This document shows positions 1 to 7,147 of a stretch of DNA of 64,000 bases, piece by piece. Source of the DNA: Phormidium tenue FACHB-1050 (GTDB taxonomy: Bacteria; Cyanobacteriota; Cyanobacteriia; Pseudanabaenales; Pseudanabaenaceae). A model generated the notes under the pieces. The model was not told the origin of the DNA and ran no database searches. It saw only the letters and a program-made list of their open reading frames with translations. The stretch covers positions 86,896-150,895 of the forward strand of contig NZ_JACJQY010000008.1 in the NCBI RefSeq assembly GCF_014696925.1. Reading direction: 5' to 3'. The first letter of the stretch is position 1. Each line of letters begins with the position of its first letter. Position numbers and translations under genes: made by a program.

Positions 1-2
1 TT

Positions 3-155
3 GACGCGGTTTTAGATAATTGCTTTGGTAATGTTCAGTATTTTGGGCTTTGCATGTTGCCAGAAGTAGGCGATCGCTGTGATGTACGGTTTGACGCTCC
101 CAGTGTGATTGCGGCAAGAGCGAAAGAATTAGAGATGAGGCAAAAAGGGGGCTAA
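3..155 (+). CDS. C-terminal end of an unidentified prophage gene (partial)
   Basis: An open rightward frame enters from the left window edge and codes for 50 residues before a stop. The visible part ends in a charged helix-like tail (ARAKELEMRQKGG). It is convergent with the tape measure gene and overlaps its stop by a few bases. No family is recognised from the fragment. Confidence 0.5.
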   Translation, partial: DAVLDNCFGNVQYFGLCMLPEVGDRCDVRFDAPSVIAARAKELEMRQKGG

Positions 156-3100
156 AGCCCAACAGCAAGCGATCGCCCGATCTCTCTCTGAATCTTGATC
201 AAAGTATCCGAGGGACTCTCAGCCGTGGTAACTGCAATATTTGGGCGATCAAGCTTGCCTACTAATTGAAGCAACAGCCCCTCAATCTTGGCGGTGGACA
301 TATTAGAAGCAGGGCCACTTGATTGCAAAATCTGTTTGGTATCCGAGGCATTATTTACAAAGCCGCCGTTATTGAATTTGACCAACTCAGCGCCCCGTTC
401 ACCTACTAATAGTTGCTCACCAGCATTAAACCGTCCACCCGTGGCAAGTGGTTTAACTCCGATTCCTGCGAGTGCTGGTACTTTGCTAGCGATCGCACTG
501 GCAGGGGTAGCATTTTTAATCGCCGCCACTTGTTGAGCATTGGCTAGGTCTTTCGCTCGTTCATCAGCTTTAAACTTGGCTTCTAACGCCTTGAGATTGT
601 CTTCAAATGCTTGCCTCTTAACCCTTTCAGACTCTTCAAAAGCTGCTTTTTTCTCGTTTTGGGACAACTCAAACGCATCTTTTTTGACCCGTTCAGCATC
701 TTCAAACTCTTGTTTTTTGAGTGCTAACTGCTCTTCAAAGGCTAATTTAGTCTCATTTTGCCCTGCTTCGAGCGCGTCGCGCTTGGCTTTGAGAGTATCT
801 TCAAATGCAAGTTTAGCCGCCTCTTTCTGCGTTTCGTATTCCTGATCCTTGAGTTTCAGAGCGTCATCAAAGGCGAGCTTCGCCGCCTGTTGATTTGCCT
901 CGAAAGTTTGCGCCGCTAATTTTTGGCTCTCTTCAAAGGCGATTTTGGCTTGCTGTTGTTTGAGTGCAAACGCCTCTTCATCAGCTTTTAACTGAGCAAA
1001 AGCCGCCTTCTCCCTAGCCGCTTTCTCATCAGCAATTTTAAATTCGGCTTCTAATTTGGCGCGATCTTCTGGGGTTTTAGCCGCGTCAAGTTGTAGCTGT
1101 CGCTCAATCTCAAGGCGACGTTGCGAGAATTGGGACTCAGCAGCTAACTTTTCTTTATTTTGTTGAGCATCAAAAGCCCTTGATGCGTCTTGCTGTTGCT
1201 TATCAAAGGCGGCTTTTTGCGCTTGCTGTTCGGCATTGAAAGCGCGTTCAGCATCCTGCTTAGATTTTTGATACGTCGCATCCTTGGATTTTTCGTCATC
1301 ATTAAAGGTGCGTTGCTCTGCCAGCAAGCCTTTTTCAAAGCGCTCTTTATCAGCTTTTTGGCTTGCTTCAAAATCGCGCTTCTCATTGTTGAGTGACTTT
1401 TCAAAAGCTTGTTTTTCAGTTTGGGATTGCCTCTCAAAATCGCGACTTTGATTTTTGGATTGGCTCTCAAAATCACGCGATCGCAACTTTGCTTGATTAT
1501 CGTTAGCTCGTTTTTCAGCATCAATCCGAGATTTTACCGCCACTTCAACATCTTTCTCAGAACGCGCGATCGCTACATTGGCAGTGGCTTTAGTTTTGCC
1601 TGTGGCAATTAGATCCTCAAGTTCTTTCTTCTCTTTTTCAGCTAATGCGATCGTCTTTTTACGAGATGCAATTTCAACTTGACGCGATGCTTCTAACTCA
1701 GCATTAGGGGCTTTTTGGGCTTCGATTTGCGCTAGCTTTTCTTTCTCAGCATTAATTTGGTCTTCAGTAAGTTTGAGTGTCCCTTTTTCTTTCCGAATTT
1801 GTTCATCAGTAATCGCGCCGCCTTTCGCTCTGACAGCTTGCAATGATTGGATCTTAGAAATTAGTCCAGAGGTCTGATTTGATAGCTGTTGACCTGTCGC
1901 TACATTTTCTTCAACTGCTGCATTATATTCTTTTAGCTCAACTGTCTTATCACTAAGGAATTTCGCAGCCGCGATCGCCCCAATAACAGCAACTAATGCT
2001 CCAAGGGGAATTAAAGCAGCAGTGGCAGAAGCCGCAAACCCTCCCAAAGCTGCCGATGCTGTAGCTGTTGCTGTTGCATATGCTCCTTTAGCTACGGTTG
2101 CTACTTTAGTGAGAGTAACTTCTGTAGTGAGAACACCATTAGCAAGAGCAATAGCTCCACTCAAGCTAGTAAATGATCCTACTAATGCTGGGACTATAGC
2201 CGATGCAATCCCTACAGCCTGACCAATAGCTCCAAAAGCTAATGCTACGCTTGTACTTAAACCTACAAGCCCAATAAATACGCCTAGGGTTTGCTGTATA
2301 GGCGCTGGTAATTGAGTGAAAGCAGCGATCATCGATCGGGTTGCTAATACAACTTGATTCGCAATAGGAGCAACAGTTTTACCCAAATCTACTAGGCTGT
2401 CTTTTAATTGGTTCTCAGCAGATTTTTTAGGATCGATTTGAGTTTCAAATTGTTTATTTAGCCCTGCTTGAGCATCCTTAACTTGAGTGATGCCACTAGC
2501 AAGAGAAGGAGTGATCGCCGCCGCTTCCTTGGCATTAAATCCAAGTCTTTGGAGTCCTTCAGCCGTGCTTATACCTTGCGATTGCAATTGTTTAAATAGG
2601 GCATTCAAGCCGCCTGTTTTGATCGCCGCTTCATCAAAACTTATCCCGATCTCTTGACCCTTGCGAACGAGATCGCCTGTGGATAAATCGTTGATTACCT
2701 TGTTGAGAGCAGTTAATGAGGTTCTAGAATCTGCACCCTGCTTAGCTGCATTACCAAGAAATCCTAATAGGTCATTGATTCCGACACCAGCGCTCGAAGC
2801 AGTGACCGCGATCCGCCCAATTTGCGGCGCTAATTCTCCTACGCTTGTACCAGCTACCCTAGCTGTAGCGGCTAGTTGAGCCGTCACATTATCCGCTTCT
2901 TTTGATGGCAGATTGTAAGCCTTGAGAATATCGGTAGTCGCTTCTAAAGCCGTGTTGAAATCGGTATTTGTGGCGATCGCGAGTTTCTGGGTAGCGCGTA
3001 AAACATTGATATTATCTGCGGTATCTCGATAGCCCTTTTGAGCAACTCTCGCAGCATTATCAAGTAATTCCGTAGCTGATACTTGGTTCTTAAGTTCGCC

Positions 3101-3601
3101 GCCTAAAGTTTTGACCGCAGCGCTTAGCCCTGTGATATCTGTCGCCTGCGCCGCCGCGTTACGCTGAGCTTTTCTAAATTCCCCAAACGCTTCTAAACTA
3201 GCGCTCTTAAGCTCGTTTAGCTTGCCTACTAATTGCCCTAATGCCTGTGCTTGCAACTGCGATTTTAGGAGCGATTCGGGGTCAACCTGTGGTTTAACTA
3301 CTACCTTATCGACTTCATTAAGCTTTGCTTTTAAATCCGCTAATTGCTTTAGAGCATTATTTTGCTTCAGTTGGACATCTGGAGTTAGCTTTTGTTTTGA
3401 GAGGTTTGCTAACTCGTTATTTACTGCTGCGATCGCCTTGGTAAGCTCTGCTTTAATCTGTACCGCAGTTTTATTTGATGCATTCTCCACACCCGCAAAC
3501 GATTGATTAAGCCCTGCTACCGATGCAGTAGCAGTCTTGATCGCTGGTGAAATTTGGTCTTCACCCTTGAAAACAATCGTTGCTGTCTTATCTTTTGCCA
3601 T
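152..3601 (-). CDS. Tail tape measure protein
   Basis: This 1149-residue protein sets tail length in siphovirus-like phages. The N-terminal half has a TP901-type tape measure core with helical, Ala-rich and hydrophobic segments around residues 420-560. Residues about 700-1040 are a highly charged coiled coil built of 11-residue repeats with a Phe in each unit (for example KQEFEDAERVK then KDAFELSQNEK). A conserved tape-measure-like motif near the C-terminus reads LLVGERGAELV. I chose the Met at 3601 (MAKDKTATI) over an upstream in-frame Met at 3637 because the upstream stretch overlaps a late promoter. With that promoter the mRNA would be nearly leaderless. Confidence 0.9.
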   Translation of the reverse strand: MAKDKTATIVFKGEDQISPAIKTATASVAGLNQSFAGVENASNKTAVQIKAELTKAIAAVNNELANLSKQKLTPDVQLKQNNALKQLADLKAKLNEVDKVVVKPQVDPESLLKSQLQAQALGQLVGKLNELKSASLEAFGEFRKAQRNAAAQATDITGLSAAVKTLGGELKNQVSATELLDNAARVAQKGYRDTADNINVLRATQKLAIATNTDFNTALEATTDILKAYNLPSKEADNVTAQLAATARVAGTSVGELAPQIGRIAVTASSAGVGINDLLGFLGNAAKQGADSRTSLTALNKVINDLSTGDLVRKGQEIGISFDEAAIKTGGLNALFKQLQSQGISTAEGLQRLGFNAKEAAAITPSLASGITQVKDAQAGLNKQFETQIDPKKSAENQLKDSLVDLGKTVAPIANQVVLATRSMIAAFTQLPAPIQQTLGVFIGLVGLSTSVALAFGAIGQAVGIASAIVPALVGSFTSLSGAIALANGVLTTEVTLTKVATVAKGAYATATATASAALGGFAASATAALIPLGALVAVIGAIAAAKFLSDKTVELKEYNAAVEENVATGQQLSNQTSGLISKIQSLQAVRAKGGAITDEQIRKEKGTLKLTEDQINAEKEKLAQIEAQKAPNAELEASRQVEIASRKKTIALAEKEKKELEDLIATGKTKATANVAIARSEKDVEVAVKSRIDAEKRANDNQAKLRSRDFESQSKNQSRDFERQSQTEKQAFEKSLNNEKRDFEASQKADKERFEKGLLAEQRTFNDDEKSKDATYQKSKQDAERAFNAEQQAQKAAFDKQQQDASRAFDAQQNKEKLAAESQFSQRRLEIERQLQLDAAKTPEDRAKLEAEFKIADEKAAREKAAFAQLKADEEAFALKQQQAKIAFEESQKLAAQTFEANQQAAKLAFDDALKLKDQEYETQKEAAKLAFEDTLKAKRDALEAGQNETKLAFEEQLALKKQEFEDAERVKKDAFELSQNEKKAAFEESERVKRQAFEDNLKALEAKFKADERAKDLANAQQVAAIKNATPASAIASKVPALAGIGVKPLATGGRFNAGEQLLVGERGAELVKFNNGGFVNNASDTKQILQSSGPASNMSTAKIEGLLLQLVGKLDRPNIAVTTAESPSDTLIKIQREIGRSLAVGL

Positions 3602-3608
3602 GCTCTGC

Positions 3609-3637
3609 AAAATAATGCAGAGCATGGATTTTGACAA
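3609..3637 (-). promoter_or_regulatory. Late promoter copy 1, before the tape measure gene
   Basis: On the minus strand, TTGTCA (3632-3637) is 17 bp from TATTTT (3609-3614). The spacer carries CTCTGC two bases before the -10. The same layout occurs at 9118-9146 and 18260-18288. A perfect inverted repeat TGCTCTGCA/TGCAGAGCA (3601-3609 and 3616-3624) overlaps it. The -10 is only 8 bases from the chosen ATG. Confidence 0.55.
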
Positions 3638-3640
3638 ATG

Positions 3641-4036
3641 TTAGCTATGATCAGGAGTTAATTCAAGTAGAAGTTTGCATAAGGCGATCGCGGGATTATT
3701 CAAATCCTTTTGCCTATTAGTATTACCAGAATATGCAATGTATTGTTTTGCCCCATTTGGCATTATTGGCAATCGAGTTAATTCAAACTCAATATCTAGA
3801 TACTCAAAAACTTTTACGATCGCATTCAAATCGCTCGTATAGTCAGGAACAAAGATCCCTAATTCTGGATGCTTTTCGTTAGTGCCTTGAAATACTTTTT
3901 TAGGCTTTTCAGTTTTTGGGTTTGGGTTCCATTCTTGAATGTTTTTCCATCCTGCGATCGCAGCTACAGCTAGATTTAGTTCAAGTAGAGGATCGGCGAT
4001 CGCGTTATCAATCTTCGTCATCTTCACAGTCTCCAT
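3641..4036 (-). CDS. Small phage protein, ABA-sandwich-like
   Basis: This 131-residue protein lies directly upstream of the tape measure gene. Visible pieces are a GWKNIQEWNPNP motif, a PDYTSDLNAIVKVFEYL segment and a C-terminal AIALCKLLLEL helix. This pattern resembles the phage ABA-sandwich domain found in many cyanobacterial prophages, recognised from memory only. Its start overlaps the 3' end of the 52-residue gene at 4008-4166. Position before the tape measure also leaves a tail-assembly chaperone role open. Confidence 0.6.
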   Translation of the reverse strand: METVKMTKIDNAIADPLLELNLAVAAIAGWKNIQEWNPNPKTEKPKKVFQGTNEKHPELGIFVPDYTSDLNAIVKVFEYLDIEFELTRLPIMPNGAKQYIAYSGNTNRQKDLNNPAIALCKLLLELTPDHS

Positions 4037-4166
4037 AAAATTTACGTTGGATCAAGTCGCTACCACCCATCTGCTTATACTTTCGCGCCGCCGATCTTTT
4101 GTTATAGCGATCGTCGTCTGATTGCGATGAGATTGGAATTACTACGGGTTTCTTGGGTCTGCTCAT
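4008..4166 (-). CDS. 52-residue basic/acidic small phage protein
   Basis: A short frame starts MSRPKKPVV and ends in an acidic YGDCEDDED tail. Its ATG overlaps the stop of the upstream gene as ATGA (4163-4166), and its 3' end overlaps the next gene's start at 4036 in another frame. Nested coupling of this kind is typical of phage operons. No known domain is seen. Confidence 0.6.
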   Translation of the reverse strand: MSRPKKPVVIPISSQSDDDRYNKRSAARKYKQMGGSDLIQRKFYGDCEDDED

Positions 4167-4414
4167 AATTTCGCGATCGCCTCTAATACTAAGTAACCAA
4201 CTAAATCAAGTTTTGCATCTTCTAGATCGTCGCCTTGGGCGCTTTTGATGCGTGAAAGTTTATCATCCATCCTTACCGCAATTTGCTCTAATGGTGCAGC
4301 TTTGCTAAATACTCTCACAGGCTCTAGCGCTGAGTTGCCATACTTGCGATTTTTATCAAGTAACATTTCCCGAATTGTTGCTAGTACCATGTCTAGCTTT
4401 TGTTCAAAGTCCAT
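4163..4414 (-). CDS. DUF1599 / nucleotide-modification-associated protein
   Basis: This 83-residue protein has the pattern KNRKYGNSALEP, FSKAAPLEQIAVRMDDKLSRI and EDAKLDLVGYLVL. That matches the phage DUF1599 family (Nmad1), small helical proteins found with phage nucleotide metabolism genes and perhaps related to MazG/dUTPase folds. It starts right at the end of the dUTPase gene and ends in an ATGA overlap with the next gene. A nucleotide-pool role next to dut is an inference. Confidence 0.7.
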   Translation of the reverse strand: MDFEQKLDMVLATIREMLLDKNRKYGNSALEPVRVFSKAAPLEQIAVRMDDKLSRIKSAQGDDLEDAKLDLVGYLVLEAIAKL

Positions 4415-4857
4415 TAGCTCACTCCTGTACTGCCAAAACCAGCCGAGCCGCGATCGCTTTCTTCAAGTTCATCGCTTTCTATCAAGTTAGCTGTGTAGAA
4501 AGGAGTGACGACAATTTGGGCAACGCGATCGCCTTTCTTGATTGTAAATGCCTCTTTACCGAGATTGATTAGAATCACCCCAAGCTCTCCACGGTAATTT
4601 GAGTCAACAGTACCAGGAGTATTCAGTACCGTAATCCCATGCTTAAGAGCTAATCCCGATCGCGGGCGCACCTCGATCTGACAATAATCAGGCAGTTCAA
4701 AAGATAGTCCTGTGGGGATAAGAGCGCGATCGCCTGCTTCAATCACACGATCTCCGATTGCGCTAATGTCCATGCCAGCATCATTTTTATGCAGATACTT
4801 AGGGAGGATCGCGTCATCGGTTAGGCGCTGTACTTTGATATTCACGGGTTTATTCAC
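4414..4857 (-). CDS. dut: dUTP diphosphatase (trimeric dUTPase)
   Basis: It hydrolyses dUTP to dUMP and diphosphate, keeping uracil out of phage DNA. All five trimeric dUTPase motifs are visible in 147 residues: DAGMDI, RPRSGLALKHGI, NTPGTVDSNYRGELGVI with the catalytic Asp, GDRVAQIV, and the C-terminal RGSAGFGSTG arm. The start is GTG at 4857, giving an 8-base overlap with the upstream gene. It is a cargo gene inside the tail operon, which is common in phages. Confidence 0.95.
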   Translation of the reverse strand: MNKPVNIKVQRLTDDAILPKYLHKNDAGMDISAIGDRVIEAGDRALIPTGLSFELPDYCQIEVRPRSGLALKHGITVLNTPGTVDSNYRGELGVILINLGKEAFTIKKGDRVAQIVVTPFYTANLIESDELEESDRGSAGFGSTGVS

Positions 4858-5359
4858 TTACTTCAAATCCTTTGCCAATAATCTCATATGCTAAATCTTC
4901 ATCAGGATAGCTCTCTACTACCCTTTGCTCAATGGGGCGATCGCTATTCTCTTTCGATTTCTGCATCAAAATACTTTGGTGCAATGCATCAACTTTCTTC
5001 AAAATTCCAAGAGCTGAAAAGCGATGCATTTGGATTAAGTCGCAACCAACAAAGCTAGAGTCATCTAGCACATAGCCGCTAGTTTCCCAGTGCCTAGCGA
5101 TGAAGATTTGTTCCAGTAGTTCGTAGTTACTAGCGATCGCCTTAAGGTCAATTCCTTTTTTTGATGGGTCGTCACTTCGATGCATCAGACATACAGCCTC
5201 TTGCATCTTCTCCCAGATTTCGGGCGTAGAAAATGTTTCACCACTGCCAAAGGAATTAGCAAACCAAGCCGCCTGTATTTCGATTATTAACGTTTGCAGT
5301 CTATTTAGTTTTTCATGCTCAATGCATGGGATGGGGATTAGATCTGTAAGTATATTCAT
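4850..5359 (-). CDS. Hypothetical phage protein, paralogue-like to 7148-7744
   Basis: This 169-residue protein has no recognised domain. The segment LKAIASNYELLEQIFIARH closely resembles LRAIASDYELLQNLFTRD in the protein at 7148-7744, so the two probably share a domain. Start and upstream stop overlap as TAATG. Lying between tail tube and tape measure, the pair could be tail-assembly chaperones, but this rests on position only. Confidence 0.6.
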   Translation of the reverse strand: MNILTDLIPIPCIEHEKLNRLQTLIIEIQAAWFANSFGSGETFSTPEIWEKMQEAVCLMHRSDDPSKKGIDLKAIASNYELLEQIFIARHWETSGYVLDDSSFVGCDLIQMHRFSALGILKKVDALHQSILMQKSKENSDRPIEQRVVESYPDEDLAYEIIGKGFEVSE

Positions 5360-5736
5360 TAGACGTATTGGATTAAGGACATCATAGCGGTAGTCAAATT
5401 ATGGATCTTAAACTTGCCTGATTTGCAAGCATCAATAATTAGAGATGCAGCTAATTTAAAATCGTCAGGGTGATTGTTTCTGAAGTCAGTAGGATCAACC
5501 CATATCAGTATTTTGCGCTCCTCCTCAATCCAACTCAAATCATTAATACATTCTGCAAGAGCGTCCCAATTATGCCCAAAGTAATCAGGGAAATCCATCG
5601 CAAGGGCGATCGCCTTAAAGAACGATTCTTTATCAGCGATCTTGCTTCCATCAAGGAAGAAATATCTAGTTTTAGGTACAATATCTATGGTCATTCTGGC
5701 TAGTACAGTAGCTGAGTGATTAGGGGTCGCGTTCAT
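5359..5736 (-). CDS. Barstar-like ribonuclease inhibitor
   Basis: This 125-residue protein has the barstar core: a predicted strand FFLDGSKI, a helix KESFFKAIALAMDFP, then YFGHNWDALAECINDLSW. Barstar proteins block barnase-type ribonucleases by direct binding. No barnase-like gene is seen in the window. The start at 5736 could be replaced by the Met at 5694, which leaves a shorter N-terminus. It is the last gene before the interrupting rightward cassette and is coupled to the next gene by TAATG. Confidence 0.75.
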   Translation of the reverse strand: MNATPNHSATVLARMTIDIVPKTRYFFLDGSKIADKESFFKAIALAMDFPDYFGHNWDALAECINDLSWIEEERKILIWVDPTDFRNNHPDDFKLAASLIIDACKSGKFKIHNLTTAMMSLIQYV

Positions 5737-5800
5737 CGCGGCTTCGACAATATTCTATCACTTCTGCTAGTATAGAAACTCCATGCTAGTGAAGTCTATT

Positions 5801-5836
5801 AAAGCGCCTCTCTGTGACAATTGAGAGCGCTTTTTT
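5801..5836 (+). terminator. Rho-independent terminator facing right
   Basis: AAAGCGCCTCTC and GAGAGCGCTT form a stem with one bulged base and an 11-nt loop, followed by six T. No rightward gene precedes it, so it either blocks antisense transcription entering the Csx3 cassette or ends a short RNA. Confidence 0.65.
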
Positions 5837-5920
5837 CATGCTATATTTTATTAGAGATTGAAAATAGACTATGTGGAAATGCGACTCAGTTTTTGATTGT
5901 GGATGTTTTTGAGAACTAGG

Positions 5921-5943
5921 GCGGCGCTATGCGCCGCTTTTTT
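5921..5943 (+). terminator. GCGGCGC triloop hairpin with T-tract
   Basis: GCGGCGC, loop TAT and GCGCCGC (5921-5937) are followed by six T. It belongs by shape to the triloop palindromes seen across the window and here acts as a plausible terminator just before the cassette promoter. Confidence 0.6.
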
Positions 5944-5987
5944 ATTGGAAGAATTATTGCTGTAAATTCTGATCACAAAAATAGTGC

Positions 5988-6016
5988 TTGACAAATAGTA
6001 TTTAAGCGCTTAATAT
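5988..6016 (+). promoter_or_regulatory. Promoter of the Csx3 cassette, with palindromic operator
   Basis: TTGACA (5988-5993), 17 bp, TAATAT (6011-6016) is a near-consensus housekeeping promoter. The 12-bp palindrome TTAAGCGCTTAA (6002-6013) overlaps spacer and -10, a good place for a repressor. The RHH domain encoded at the end of the cassette is a candidate binder (inference). Confidence 0.75.
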
Positions 6017-6097
6017 TGTTTACATCAGGTCAAACACACCCGCAAACGCCGCTAAACCTGATAGCGGTACTCAGTTAAAGAGGGGCTGAGAAAAAAA

Positions 6098-6301
6098 ATG
6101 ACTGCTCAAGAATTAGTTGATAAGCTGCAATTGAATGGCAGCTATGACGGAAATACTATTTTGGCGTTAAGTCAAAAGAAAATCGATCAACTTCTTGATC
6201 GATTCGATCCCGACGAAGACGCATTAATCCACATCTCTGCTGTTGGTTATTCAATCAATCATGGCAAGGGCGGCAGTCGTGGCATTAGCTACGAGTTTTG
6301 A
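6098..6301 (+). CDS. Hypothetical 67-residue protein, cassette gene 1
   Basis: This is the first gene after the consensus promoter at 5988. It is a small acidic-to-neutral protein with a helical N-terminal half (AQELVDKLQL, KKIDQLLDRFD) and a Gly-rich C-terminus (GKGGSRGISYEF). A purine-rich stretch precedes the ATG. No family is recognised. Being first in a cassette with a Csx3 homologue, it is a counter-defence candidate by association only. Confidence 0.65.
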   Translation: MTAQELVDKLQLNGSYDGNTILALSQKKIDQLLDRFDPDEDALIHISAVGYSINHGKGGSRGISYEF

Positions 6302-6310
6302 GGTGAGTTT

Positions 6311-6652
6311 ATGACCAGACAAAGCAGAGAAGAATTGTGGGATGATGATGATTTTCAACCAATGAGATTACTGGGTAAAGGGTCAGAAGCCTATAAAGCC
6401 CCTCTTCCGCCTTCTCAGGCAACAATTGAGTTGAATAATCGCCTTGGATCTGAAGCTCAAAAACTTGACAGTATTCGTAGATTGCACCGTCAAGTCTTGA
6501 CCGATGAGTTCCCACACCTCAATCCATTAACTCACGTTTTGGACAAATACGACACTGTTGAAAAAATCCGAGAGTATTTAACAAAACACTCTGAGAAGAT
6601 TGAGCAACTAAAAAAGCCTGTCCTAAAAAAGCCCACCCTAAAAAAACAATAA
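6311..6652 (+). CDS. Hypothetical 113-residue protein, cassette gene 2
   Basis: An upstream GAGGTGA is a good ribosome site. The N-terminus is acidic (WDDDDFQ), the middle helical, and the C-terminus is a lysine-rich tail with a repeated KKPxLKK unit. It is unrecognised. It ends one base before the csx3 ATG, so the two are probably translationally coupled and may act together. Confidence 0.65.
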   Translation: MTRQSREELWDDDDFQPMRLLGKGSEAYKAPLPPSQATIELNNRLGSEAQKLDSIRRLHRQVLTDEFPHLNPLTHVLDKYDTVEKIREYLTKHSEKIEQLKKPVLKKPTLKKQ

Positions 6653-6653
6653 T

Positions 6654-6950
6654 ATGAATCCAATCATCATCACTGCAACAGAAAACGACAAATACACTCT
6701 GGTAGATATTGCCATCGAAGGAGGTACTTGCGAACCCGCAGACATCAAGTCTCTCGCTATCCCCACCGTCAAAGGCAACAAAGGCGTAGTCCTCAATGGT
6801 CGCGCCCCGATATGGGTGTTCGGAACTTTGATCCACCACTTCCACGCTACCCATTGGGTAGCGACTAACGACCCGCGTCAAGGCGGTGCGATCGTGGTTG
6901 AGTCCCATAAATCAGGTGTAAGCGTTGGTGATATCATCCCTTTGCCCTAG
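6654..6950 (+). CDS. csx3: Csx3/Crn3-family cyclic oligoadenylate ring nuclease homologue
   Basis: This 98-residue protein matches the stand-alone Csx3 fold. From memory of the Archaeoglobus fulgidus protein, the core KGVVLNGRAPIW, then HFHATHWVATNDPR, then VVESH and GVSVGDII aligns without gaps. The residues equivalent to the archaeal active-site H60, D69 and R71 are H64, D73 and R75 here. Csx3 cleaves the cA4 second messenger of type III CRISPR, which switches off ancillary effectors. No cas gene or CRISPR array is in the window and the gene is in a prophage, so a viral anti-CRISPR role is the best inference. Its end carries a -1 frameshift signal leading to an RHH domain. Confidence 0.87.
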   Translation: MNPIIITATENDKYTLVDIAIEGGTCEPADIKSLAIPTVKGNKGVVLNGRAPIWVFGTLIHHFHATHWVATNDPRQGGAIVVESHKSGVSVGDIIPLP

Positions 6951-6975
6951 CCCTACAGGAACGCCGTCCTGTAGG
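6938..6975 (+). promoter_or_regulatory. Programmed -1 ribosomal frameshift signal at the csx3 stop
   Basis: In the csx3 frame the codons CCT TTG lie in the heptamer CCCTTTG (6938-6944), which fits X XXY YYZ. A 7-nt spacer (6945-6951) containing the TAG stop follows. Then comes a perfect 9-bp stem, CCTACAGGA with TCCTGTAGG (6952-6960 and 6967-6975), with a 6-nt loop. Slip order, spacing and stem all fit known bacterial and phage -1 sites. Function is inferred. Confidence 0.7.
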
Positions 6976-7141
6976 TAGACCACGAAGCAGCGATCGCTAC
7001 GCTCAATTAAATCTACGCCTACCAGTAGATTTAATTGAAAGATTAAAGGCGATCGCTCTGTCTGAAGGATTTGTTACTCAAATAGGAAAACATAAAGGAG
7101 AGCCAAATATTAGCGGATGGCTTATTAATAAATATCGATAG
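6944..7141 (+). CDS. RHH domain in the -1 frame, expressed as a Csx3-RHH fusion
   Basis: This frame is open from 6932 to the TAG at 7141 but has no ATG, GTG or TTG codon near its beginning, so it needs another way to be translated. After a -1 slip at 6938-6944 it adds 65 residues to Csx3 residue 97, giving about 162 residues. The added part has a basic linker (ERRPVGRPRSSDRYA), then a strand and two helices typical of ribbon-helix-helix DNA binders (LNLRLPVDLIERLKAIALSE, ISGWLINKYR). An autorepressor like the Aca proteins of anti-CRISPR operons is the likely role. A decayed separate gene is the alternative. Confidence 0.65.
   Translation, partial: ALALQERRPVGRPRSSDRYAQLNLRLPVDLIERLKAIALSEGFVTQIGKHKGEPNISGWLINKYR
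7003..7038. repeat. 14-bp perfect inverted repeat inside the RHH frame
   Basis: TCAATTAAATCTAC (7003-7016) and GTAGATTTAATTGA (7025-7038) are perfectly complementary, with an 8-nt gap. They lie within the RHH coding part, over the strand and first helix codons. It may be an RNA hairpin, an operator or a by-product of LNLR/VDLI codons. Confidence 0.6.
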
Positions 7142-7147
7142 ATCTGT

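Larger units (their letters stand above)
5737..6097. other. 361-bp intergenic region before the Csx3 cassette
   Basis: No gene is seen here. It holds two rightward terminator-like hairpins (5801-5836 and 5921-5943), a possible TAGTAT -10 at 5768-5773, and the cassette promoter at 5988-6016. The leader from about 6023 to 6097 is purine-rich before the ATG at 6098. Confidence 0.6.

Noticed and set aside
288..3506. Several open rightward frames inside the tape measure gene
   Set aside because: They are antisense shadows of a repetitive Ala- and Lys-rich coding sequence, with skewed composition and no ribosome sites.
6944..7141. Simple non-coding spacer with two terminator hairpins after csx3
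   Set aside because: The stretch is a continuous -1 reading frame with RHH character, and the first hairpin lacks a T-tract and is spaced exactly as a frameshift stimulator.
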